A model generated the notes under the pieces. The model was given only the letters and a program-made list of their open reading frames with translations, searched no databases and was not told the origin of the DNA. Below are positions 12,950 to 21,955 of a DNA stretch of 64,000 nucleotides, piece by piece. The DNA is from Telmatactis stephensoni (lineage: Eukaryota; Cnidaria; Anthozoa; Actiniaria; Isophelliidae). Position 1 is the stretch's first letter. Every line of letters starts with the position of its first letter. The stretch spans positions 437,501 through 501,500 of the forward strand of contig JALIZF010001680.1 of the NCBI GenBank assembly GCA_029948255.1, written 5' to 3'. Made by a program: the position numbers and the translations under genes.

Positions 12950-13168
12950 TTAAAATGACACCAACACGTGAGGAAAATGCCTCACGAGGCACTTTTCTCA
13001 CCGTGTGCTCTCTTACCTGCCTCGCGAGGCGATGGGCCGATTTTATGTTTTGTTTGATACTTTTGGCCTCGCGTAGCCAAAGATGCAACGACTGCGGCGA
13101 GAAATCGTCTTAGCTAAGTGCCTCGCGTGGCAGGTTCCTCACGCAGTTTCTCAACGTGTGAGACGGTC
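12950..13168. mobile_element. Foldback element with CGCGAGGC-rich arms
   Basis: ACACGTGAGGAAAATGCCTC and CACGAGGCAC on the left pair with GTGCCTCGCGTGGCAGGTTC and CTCAACGTGTGAG on the right. GC-rich against AT-rich surroundings. Just upstream of the CCDC90-family first exon. Confidence 0.6.
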
Positions 13169-13172
13169 TTAA

Positions 13173-13292
13173 GGGCATGGCTGGGTTAAGTGGGCTGACT
13201 TCTTTTGTTTTCCTTTCCCTTGGGGCTACAAATCAAAAGAACTCACCCTGCTTGGCCACTTTGGCCAGCCCAGTTCATATATAATCAGGCCC
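13173..13292. mobile_element. PIF/Harbinger-like MITE with TAA target duplication
   Basis: GGGCATGGCTGGGTTAAG and the inverted CAGCCCAG...CAGGCCC ends are flanked by TAA at 13170-13172 and 13293-13295. The loop contains TTCTTTTGTTTTCCTTTCCC, shared with the element at 51946. Confidence 0.65.
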
Positions 13293-13506
13293 TAACAAAA
13301 AACGAAAATTATTGTGAAATGTGACAAAGGGATAAAAGTTCACTTCAGACATAAATAATTTGTTTTTTGTTTGCTCAAAATAGTACAAATGAGATACTTG
13401 ATTCTTTAAATGTACCAAAACTTACAAATTTTGTTTCACCAAGATAATGAAGAAATGCTTTTTCACTGAAAGAACGCTTACGCGCGTCGAGTAATCAATA
13501 ACCAGG

Positions 13507-13650
13507 TAGTTTATATTTCGTATGACTGTGAAAACGGCACCGCACGATCACGGCACGGTTACAGCAGGAATTTCGAATGGTTTTATAGACAACACAGCCT
13601 GAGAGATGGACATGGTACGACGCGGTCCGTTTCAAACGAAATGTGCTCTA
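13507..13650. mobile_element. MITE-1 copy 2
   Basis: TTTCGTATGACTGTGAAAAC and GGCACCGCACGATCACGG match copy 1. The right end TTTCAAACGAAATGTGCTCT is the diverged inverted terminus. Confidence 0.7.
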
Positions 13651-13731
13651 AGCATAATTAGTGATATTTCAAGCCTTCGGCCTTCCTCTGAAGTCGTACT
13701 TAATGATGCTTTAGGAATATCCGTGGTTCTT

Positions 13732-14140
13732 AAGGTGCTGTCACACAGTGCAATTTTTCTTGAAACTTGCAATGCAATGCTGACAAAAGCAGAACATTGC
13801 AAGATGCTGGCAAGATGTCAGACGCTCGCAATTATCTTTGCAACTCGCAACGCAACTCTTTCTTGGCCTTCGAAAAACCAGATATATCCGTGGTCACTAC
13901 GTTCTGATTGGTCATTTGCGACAAGGATTGCATTGCAGGTTGCTGGATAGATGTTACACGCTGCAACGTGCTTCGCAACGTTGCAAAAAGTAGAAAGTCG
14001 TTCAACTTTTTCTGCAACTTGCAACGTTGCATTGCAAGTTGCAGGGAAGGGTGTTACACGCGCAATCTCTTCTGCAACTTGCAACGCAACGGTGTTGCAT
14101 TGCAAGTTGCAAGAAAAATTGCATCGTGTAACAGCGCCTT
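13732..14140. mobile_element. Foldback MITE, AAGGTGCTGTCACAC ends, GCAACTTGCAA core
   Basis: Left AAGGTGCTGTCACACAGTGC with AATTTTTCTTG, right CAAGAAAAATTGCATCGTG with CAGCGCCTT. The body has about ten GCAACTTGCAA, TTGCAACG or GCAAGTTGCA words in alternating orientation. The reading frames here are by-products of these repeats. Confidence 0.75.
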
Positions 14141-14299
14141 TACTGAAAACCTTCATTCCGAAAGGACATCGATAGACAATCAATAATGTTGTGAAAGTTT
14201 GATGCGTGCGCATCGAAAAATATCCACGAAAATGTACTTTTGCTGTATTGTTGTATTTACTCTTTCTGTGTATTTATAGTGAAAAAAAAAACAGTCTGA

Positions 14300-14994
14300 A
14301 CGGCTCGACTTTGATCGGTCAAACATATTAACATCACAGTGAATACATACATACATGATTGAGACTTCCTCAACAGGGCTTTTCAGCTCAATTTACAAAT
14401 CCTAACTAAATCATATAAATCAAACATAGATGGATTAAGAATCCCAACTGGCAAGGAGGCAAACCAGTTGGCTATATTACAAGCATGGCCGAGAAACTGA
14501 ATTTGAACTAATCGAAATCGGAACAAATTCAGTCTCAGCTAGTGGCCAGAGCGGGAATCGAACCTGGGACCGCCAGATTGCGAGACCAACGCTCTGACCA
14601 CTCGGCCATGCTGCCTCCTTCACGGTGAATCTTCGCCGAATAGACTACCTCAATTAGACATTATAATCATTAAGTGTTTAGGTAGCGCAGCGGCTAAGGT
14701 GATATCTAAAGGTATGGATTAGGGTCCGGATATCGTCTCCCTCCCTGGCCTTCGGGCTAAGACAACTGTTTTATGTAGCACCGGGATAGCGTGGATGGGG
14801 CCGAAATCTTCATCCGTAAAGTAAGTCGATTCGATGTCTCAGCTTCTATGAATGTCTCAGGAGACTCGTCCCAAATTTCATTTTCATTTTTTCCTTATTT
14901 TCAATCGTTTGTTTATGTTAGTTAATGTTTATCCTAATTTGTTTCCGAGGGTTCCTCTTTTAGGGGTTACAGGTTTGAGCCCCATTGACGTTAG
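14300..14994. mobile_element. Dispersed repeat R1, copy 1, interrupted by a SINE
   Basis: TAGCGCAGCGG (A-box-like) and the following roughly 190 bp (GATATCTAAAGGTATGGATT, CCGGGATAGCGTGGATGGGG) are almost identical to 35610-36000. The SINE at 14345-14620 splits this copy. A GGTTTGAGCC word resembling a B box lies far downstream at about 14972. Confidence 0.75.
14345..14620 (-). mobile_element. tRNA-derived SINE (family B), full length
   Basis: On the minus strand the 5' end reads AAGGAGGCAGCATGGCCGAG. It has an A box TGGCCGAGTGG and a B box GGTTCGATTCC spaced as in a tRNA. The 3' tail is an (ATGT)n repeat. Flanking direct repeats CACAGTGAAT (14335-14344) and CACGGTGAAT (14621-14630) are the target-site duplication with one mismatch. 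Confidence 0.85.
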
Positions 14995-15868
14995 GAATTA
15001 TTTTTATCTCCTCCTCCTCCTCGATTCTCCTTCTTCTTCTTCTTTATTTTTTTCTTTTTACCCCTTCATTTCTTCTTTTCTCCTCCATATTTAAATTGTA
15101 CATAGATAAATTTGGCTTCTGATCTGTTTTAATGTAAAAATTAAATTGTAAATATCATTCTGTTATGATCTTCTTTTTAATTTGTGATCAGATACTTCTA
15201 TCTTGAGATCGTTTGAATAATATTTCTTGTTTCTAGCTTTCACAAGACAAGTCCCATACTAGTTGGCACTTCAAATTTTACATGAATGTTTATTTGGATG
15301 GCTTAAACTCTCAAGAATGAAAAATAACCCTCAATTTAAGTAAAAGGCGATGAATGAACATGAAAAAAGGATTTATTAAAGTCTCAGTTTCGACAGTAGA
15401 GCATATGGGTTTATATTCGGTTATAGAGCTTCATGACTTGTCATGGCCTAAGTTTTGACATATTGCTATATATATTATATATAATAAAAAAAACTATATA
15501 TACATTATACTATAAAGAATGTTGCTTAATCTACAGCAGAAAAAAACAACATTTATTGAGTCTAATTTCTTGTACACAATGAAACACCAGGATGTAATTT
15601 GTCAGTACGCCCTCAACACGCGCACTTGTTCCTAACAAGCTTCCTTTTCTGATGTGCTTTCTACAATGGTGCTTGATTTTTAAAACATATAATCAATCAC
15701 AACAAAATGCTTAGAAATACATATTGTTATAGTATACTATAAGTAATTTATCTTCTATCTTTGTCAATTCATCATATTTCTTTTAAATTGTGGCACTTGC
15801 TTGTAACTCCTAATAAACATTTCTGATCTCTGCTTGGACGTGTGAACTCAGAACTCGGCGGCGTTGGC
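14995..15868. other. Intergenic upstream of the GPCR
   Basis: Pyrimidine-rich runs (CTC, TTC) near 15008-15080 and an AT palindromic stretch near 15465-15530. No gene or clear promoter motif seen. Confidence 0.5.
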
Positions 15869-18727
15869 ATGGGCTTTCATGATAGCCCCTCGCCTGGTTC
15901 GATAGAATCTACCCTAGAAAGTTTAGTCCTGATTGTAACTGGTCTGGGGAGCTTACTCGGTAATGGTTGCGTCGTGGCAGTGATTCTGAGAAGCAATACT
16001 CTGCGTACACGGCCAGGTAGCTACCTTGTCGCAAGTCTTGCTATCTGTGATGGAATATTCATGCCTATCGCAATGGGCTACGAGTTGACGCTATTGAATG
16101 ACTTCTCCGTGGCAAGTAAAGCCTGTGATTTCTTTTCAACGTACTTAGTTGTTTTTATCTACGTTTCGATCTTGCATCTGATGTTTTTGAGCTTGGATCG
16201 TTTTGTTGCTGTGATTTTTCCATTACGCTACGAAGCAATATTGACTCCACAAAAATTGATCGGTCTTATAACTGTTGCCTGGGCTATGCCTATGTTTAGC
16301 CTAGGGATAATCCCGTTCTTTCTGGGAACCCATGGACATGGGACGAGTTTTAGATCAAGTTTGCTTTTCTGTAAGACCACCGCGAGAAAGAAAGACCATT
16401 CAATGTCAGCCATCCATGAAAAACACGTCCTATGTAACACTGCTTTAATGGTTATAATTCCGTTTATAGCCATGCTGATTTTCAATGGTAAATTAGCTAT
16501 GGTTGCACGCAAGCAGGCGGCAATCAAGACTGTCCCATGCACTCAATCAACAGATGCTGAAGAAAATGGAAGTGAAACGAAGCGCATCAAGCTCAAAAGG
16601 GAAGTAAAGTGGGCCAAGACAATAGGTAAATAATTTCCAATCTAATCTGAGCAGTATACATACTTTAATTATAGTGCTTTACGGTAATAACTGGGCTTCA
16701 TTTCTCAGTTTCCGTTTCATAGTGACGCCGACAAAGCAAAAGCAAACTAGTGTAAAGATTTGAAACACTTTAATTTTCAAATTTAAAAAGGAATTTCAGA
16801 AAAAAATACAATTGATGTAGGTTTTTTAAACAAGCTAAGTGTTCTTTTTTGATCTTGAAATTGGCGATAGTTTGATGTGAAAAGACATTCCAAGTTGAAA
16901 CAATAGAACAAAGCTAGCCGACTGAAAAGTATGCGGTGGTCGTTCCAGTGATCTCCTTTGATGGTTTGACTGATTTGATCACAATCACAAGTTTCTCTGT
17001 TTTTGCAAATTTACAGAAAGATGTTCAAATTAAAAGAGTTGGTCAGTAAGTTGGTTTAGGTTATATAAGTGCGCGTTCTGATATAAAACGCCGAGAAAAG
17101 AAATTCATAATTAAGGAGTTTTTTCCAGGATGCAGGATGCACGTCAAACGGATACCATTAGGTTTGTACTTGTATTCTTTCAAGATTTGTAATTGGTGCT
17201 TTTGTTTGCTGTGAAAGTTTCGCTAATCATCTTTCACAATTGGTAATTGATAATTTAATTTCTTTTCACGTAAAAAGTTTTGTGTTAGGAAAAGCACTTC
17301 AGTTCAGTTGTGTTAGGAAAAGCACTTCAATTGAATCATTCAAGAAAAACCTGAAAACTCATTTATTTAAAGAATTCCTTTCAATGAACTGAAATTATGA
17401 CATTTTTATTATATATATTTATTTCACATCATTTCTTATCTTAGTGTACATCTATATTTCTTTTTCTTTTGTTTTATATTGTGAAGCGCCTTGAAATTTC
17501 TGATAAGAGCGCTTAAGGCACCGATTACATGACGATTTTCAGCCCGGGCTGACATTTCAGCCCGGTCAGATTTCTACATAGATCGGTACAAAGTTTGTAG
17601 TGTTTTAGGAGCTGGGGGAGGAAGACGAGTTGTACTTGCTAAAGAGAAAGAATTCCGGGCTGATTTTTGCCCGGGGGTGGGGGGGGGGGGGACTCCTATA
17701 TATAAGGGGACGGGGATGCTCGTCGGAAATTTTGAAAATGACCCCTAAAAGGTACCTGAGTGGGAGTGGCAGCAATTCATTTCTACCCCTAAAAGGTACC
17801 AATTCAAAAACAATAATAAAGAATTAAAGTAATGAAACACATTGTTATCGATGTGCTTTGAAGATTCAATTCAGATCATCGAAATCGTCCCTTTCATGCT
17901 TATTTTAGGTAGTTTATTTACCCCAAAACAGTCCCTAAAAGGTACCAGCTATGTCTCTGGTAGTCCACTTAAGTCTGAGACACCCTAAAAGGTACCAGAT
18001 TGCAGATTTTGACCCCTAAAAGGTACGACGAGCATCCCCGTCCATCCCCCCCCCCCCGGGATTTTTGTCTAAATCGCGATAAACTTTCAATTTCCTCGCC
18101 GGGCTGAAATTTCAGCCCGGGCTGAAAGTCGTCATGTGTGATTGGGGCCTATGAGCGCTATATAAATCTTATTGTATTGTATTGTGTTCCTTCACGATTT
18201 GTTATTGGTGCATTTATTTTCTGTGACGTAAACAGAAGTTCTGTTTTCTTTCAGGATTTGTATTAAATTGGTGCTTTTATTTTCTGTGATGTAAGCAGAA
18301 GTTCTGTTTTCTTTCAGGATTTGTAATTGGTGCTTTCGCTGTGACGTACATCCCATCTTTTGCCTGTTCATCAGTTGAGCTTAAACTAGGCCCTGGAATC
18401 ATTCCTCCAGGCGTGTTCCGTTTCTTTGCAGTGGTCATTTTTCTGAATAGCGCTTTGAATGCAGTTATTTATTCCATTCGTAGTCTTGAGTATAGGAAAG
18501 AAATACAACGACTAATCAAGGACGTTGCTAGTAAAATACTGCCTAGTATGCTAGAATATTTGCAAAGAGAAACCAATTCGGTGTCAGCGGTAGAAACTGG
18601 GAAAATCGCAACGCCCTCAAGGATCTTGACAAACTCCGCCTTCATTATTAGTTCTTCAACACAAGACAGAGTGTCAGTGGACAAACCATTACAGAGTGAA
18701 GTTCAAAACTGTGACCACTACTGTTAA
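15869..18727 (+). CDS. Class A (rhodopsin-like) G-protein-coupled receptor, two exons
   Basis: Exons 15869-16625 and 18318-18727 join in phase to encode 388 residues with seven hydrophobic segments. Landmarks: N32 in TM1 (LLGNGCVV), D61 in TM2 (SLAICD), C86 before TM3 and C168 in loop 2 as the likely disulphide, D110-R111-F112 in place of DRY, W138 in TM4, P198 in TM5, P265 in TM6 without the usual CW, and N300-A-V-I-Y304 in place of NPxxY. The intron falls at the start of TM6. I begin at the first in-frame ATG; the frame is open upstream to 15842 but without ATG. The ligand is unknown; the short N-terminus fits a small-molecule or peptide receptor. Such receptors are numerous in cnidarians. 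The intron holds nested transposons and repeated copies of its own acceptor. Confidence 0.85.
17516..18150. mobile_element. Foldback element with CAGCCCGGGCTG arms, inserted in the LINE
   Basis: AGGCACCGATTACATGACGA and TTTCAGCCCGGGCTGAC pair with CAGCCCGGGCTGAAAGTCGT and CATGTGTGATTGGGGCCT. GAGCGCT occurs on both sides. It is itself interrupted by the GGTACC-motif element at 17708-18043. Confidence 0.7.
17708..18043. mobile_element. GGTACC-motif element, copy 1
   Basis: Perfect 18-bp inverted ends GGACGGGGATGCTCGTCG / CGACGAGCATCCCCGTCC, bordered by a poly-G run on the left and poly-C on the right. Five direct copies of CCCTAAAAGGTAC occur within. Nearly identical to the copy at 18805-19124 apart from a short insertion near 17900. 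Confidence 0.8.
18187..18345 (+). repeat. Three tandem copies of the GPCR exon 2 acceptor region
   Basis: Units of about 60 bp start near 18187, 18246 and 18309. Each has TTCyTTCAsGATTTG followed by ATTGGTGC-type sequence. The third is the real acceptor and start of exon 2. A fourth, isolated copy lies at 17174-17203. Confidence 0.8.
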
Positions 18728-18804
18728 TGTTTCGCATACTTTCTGTCTTGCCATCCTCCAATTAGCACTTAGATAATTAGAGGGGGGGACTCCTATATAT
18801 AAGG

Positions 18805-19124
18805 GGACGGGGATGCTCGTCGGAAATTTTGAAAATGACCCCTAAAAGGTACCTGAGTGGGAGTGGCAACAATTCATTTCTACCCCTAAAAGGTACCAAT
18901 TCAAAAACAATAATATAGAATTAAAGTAATGAAACACATTGTTATCGATGTGCTTTGAAGATTCAATTTAGATCATCGAAATCGTCCCTTTCATGCCGCT
19001 TCCCCAAAACAGTCCCTAAAAGGTACCATCTATGTCTCTGGTAGTCCACTTAAGTCTGAGACACCCTAAAAGGTACCAGATTGCAGATTTTGACCCCTAA
19101 AAGGTACGACGAGCATCCCCGTCC
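18805..19124. mobile_element. GGTACC-motif element, copy 2
   Basis: Same 18-bp perfect inverted ends and five CCCTAAAAGGTAC motifs as copy 1, immediately after the last GPCR exon and in the same orientation. Confidence 0.8.
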
Positions 19125-19990
19125 ATTTACGATTGGATTCCCTCCCCCCCCCCCGGGGGAGTTAGATAACAGAGCCGTCCAATACTGGTTGGATGATTTT
19201 GTTAATTCGGTCAAAAGTATTCGAATACATCAATAGCTGGCCATATGCTTTGCGCTGTACATGAACTCAGAAAAGAATTACATCGAAAAACAGAACAAAA
19301 TATGAAACAGTGATTAACTTTATGACTATGGTCGTATCCACAAAACGATATCTATATTGTATTCTGATAGAAATAACACGTGACTAGAGAGAAATCATCC
19401 ATTTATAATTATAAGCAGGTAGCTGGGGAGGGGTACGACCCCCCAGCCCCCCCCCCCCCCCCAGCCCCACCCCCGTTAGTTGATCACGTGCACATGATCA
19501 AGTTTTGTGATCGGCCCGAGGGAGGGGAAAGAGGAAGAGGAAGGGGACTGAGGGGAGAGGGGACTCAAATCCCCTCCCCCTCCCCGCACGCCGGCCAGAC
19601 AGGCTATATACACATGATATCATTCACAATAGAATGTATATATTTCCCACTATAATTCGATCTTAGTCAACCAGAAAGCTGACATTTTGAATAGCTAGTG
19701 AGACTGATAATCCTGTATTCTTTGAGAAACAATCAGAAACTTTAGTAGGATTATCGGGCCTTTCCAGTCTTTCCAGCCTGCAAATAGCCCGCGGGTTCTT
19801 TACTCGCATATGGTGTAAATAATGAAAATAGATATCATTCCAGTTATAACTGTATTAAAATACATTCTGTAAAATATGTCAATAAAACGTCACTAAACCA
19901 CATAGTCATTCTAATAAATATATAGATAGATAAATACACTACGATCTAATTTTGTTGCTATTTATTTATTTATTTATTCATTCATTCGTT
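19125..19990. other. Intergenic, low-complexity
   Basis: G/C homopolymer tracts around 19140-19155 and 19440-19465 and a purine-rich stretch 19515-19580. No gene seen. Confidence 0.5.
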
Positions 19991-20181
<191 letters not shown>

Positions 20182-20354
20182 CTTCGTATTGTGCTATGTA
20201 TAATACAAAATGAAATATTTGCTTCCATGGATTTGGCAATGAGGTCTGATTAGAAGCCAACGTCTTCAATTTCAGTTCAATGTTCCCAATTAGAAGTAAG
20301 ACATTTTAATGAAGATGTGTTATTGATTGTATAGGGTTATCAGGGTTCTTATCT

Positions 20355-20725
20355 GAGGGTCTGGATGGGGTTAACTGACAACTGACAAATGGCCCAAAAT
20401 TTAACTGACAACCGACAAATGCCTTAAAATTTAAATGGCAACTGACATTTGTGTAGCCTGTTTTTAACTGACAATTCAACCAAAATCTGAAAAAATAGTC
20501 GTTTTTCTCCATAACCCATCTCTCCCAGGGACAGTTGCATGTGACAAAGTTCAAGTGGATATCAAATTGCTGAATTTTGGTCGTAAAACTGGCTTAGAAA
20601 GAAAAAATGCCATGAGAAATAAATAAAAGCCTTTGTTAATCATTAATTTCCATTTAACTGACAACTGACAAAAAGGCCAAAATTTAACTGACAACTGACA
20701 TTAGCACACCCCCATCCAGACCCTC
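20355..20725. mobile_element. MITE with GAGGGTCTGGATGGGG ends
   Basis: 16-bp inverted ends, left 20355-20370 and right ending 20725, flanked by a perfect 6-bp direct repeat TTATCT (20349-20354 and 20726-20731). The body carries at least seven ACTGACA/ACCGACA words within TTAACTGACAACTGACA-type motifs. Confidence 0.75.
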
Positions 20726-20731
20726 TTATCT

Positions 20732-21547
20732 ATATGCTAGCTTCTTAAGGTTTTGTTGTATTGTGTGTTTCCTCCCCTTCCTCCTTTTCTCAGTGTAGGG
20801 GGGGAGGGGAGGGGGTAAAAATGAAACCTCTGATTGCAGGGTACTAATTTAGGGACAACAACAACAATTCACTCACCACTGATGTATGTTTGCGATCGCA
20901 AAATTTCATTGCTCTAAAAAGTCTAAAACGTTCCACAATTTCTTCCCGATAAAAATACCTTTATAGTCAATTTATCCCATGCGGACGATGATAATAGCAA
21001 TAATTCTCCTATTGTCTTCTGACTGCCATAAATAATGAAACGGTTTTAGTTCTAACATTGGACCCGTTAATACGACCACCTTGAGGCAAAAAAATCCCGG
21101 TCGTATGAACGAGGTTACTTTGAGGATTTTTCTCCTGGTCTTCCGGTTTCCTCTCACAGTAAAAAAATCGAACTAGTGAGCTGAGAGTTGTATGCACAGG
21201 ATATTGAGCTGCATCGACACAAGCAAGTTCACCTTGAAAAGATTCCTTGTGAAGTTTTCCGCTTTTCGTGTTATTGACGAATCAACTTGTTGTCATTAGC
21301 GAAATTTGCTTTTGCACGGCGACAAACAAGTTTTTCTTGGCAAGTCTCCTTATCGAAATCCGGGATCGAAATATACTTTGCAAAAATACTTGTCACGTTT
21401 TCCTTGTATGTCCACCTATACACAAGCGAATCTTTGCCTGGATAAGTTTTCTTTTATAAAGAAACAAAACCTTACCAGTACGCCAGCTTTTCAACAAGGT
21501 AATATAACATCTACATTTTATGTGTGAGGAGAGTACAACGTCTTCAA
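20732..21547. other. Intergenic
   Basis: Holds a SINE family A body fragment at 21120-21215 (see separate entry) and a G-rich run near 20800. Otherwise nothing supported. Confidence 0.5.
21120..21215 (+). mobile_element. SINE family A, body fragment
   Basis: TCTCCTGGTCTTCCGGTTTC and GTGAGCTGAGAGTTGTATGC match the downstream body of the copy at 41285-41530. The tRNA-like head is missing. Confidence 0.6.
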
Positions 21548-21742
21548 AGGGGGTGTTTACATGGCACTAGGATCATCCTAGCAGACGAATCATCCTACCT
21601 GCTATACATTTACTGAATTCTGTTTAGTAGGATGATCCTAGTACCCGAAGCGAAGACACGAATTTCCATGTAAACAGAATGCAGTAAATGTATAGCAGGT
21701 AGGATGATTCGCCTGCTAGGATGATCTATCTAAACACCCCCT
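21548..21742. mobile_element. Foldback MITE, AGGGGGTGTTTA ends
   Basis: AGGGGGTGTTTACATGG at the left and TAAACACCCCCT at the right. Long inner arms pair CTAGGATCATCCTAGCAG with CTGCTAGGATGATC, and GCTATACATTTACTG with CAGTAAATGTATAGC. Confidence 0.75.
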
Positions 21743-21955
21743 AATTAAGGCACTTGTAAGCGCTAGAACAAATTGGACACTTAAATAATGAGTTAAACCA
21801 ACAGATTTGACTGGAAAACTCAGTTTTGGTACTTTAGAAACCGATACGTTTAGGGGATTTCCCGGTGATAGCGCGGGAAACCCGCGGGAGACTTGACTGT
21901 ATTAACAAGTTAAATCTCTAAATATTTTAATTTGAAAACGGTTTTGTAGTTATTC

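Larger units (their letters stand above)
17280..18186 (+). mobile_element. 3' end of a LINE retrotransposon, interrupted by a foldback element
   Basis: In frame to the TGA at 17390-17392, the sequence reads RKSTSIESFKKNLKTHLF then KEFLSMN, the typical C-terminal tail of many animal LINE reverse-transcriptase ORFs. The 3' part GAAGCGCCTTGAAATTTCTG is cut after AGAGCGCTT and resumes at 18151 with GAGCGCTATATAAATC and a (ATTGT)n tail. It lies in the GPCR intron. Confidence 0.65.

Noticed and set aside
13606..14213. Several frames of 66-131 residues
   Set aside because: They come from GCAACTTGCAA repeats within a foldback element; repetitive translation on both strands.
14500..14620. tRNA gene (minus strand) with A and B boxes
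   Set aside because: No acceptor-stem pairing; a SINE body, a tail and target-site duplications are present.
15842..15868. GTG start for the GPCR
   Set aside because: Non-ATG starts are not expected in a nuclear animal gene; the first in-frame ATG is 15869.
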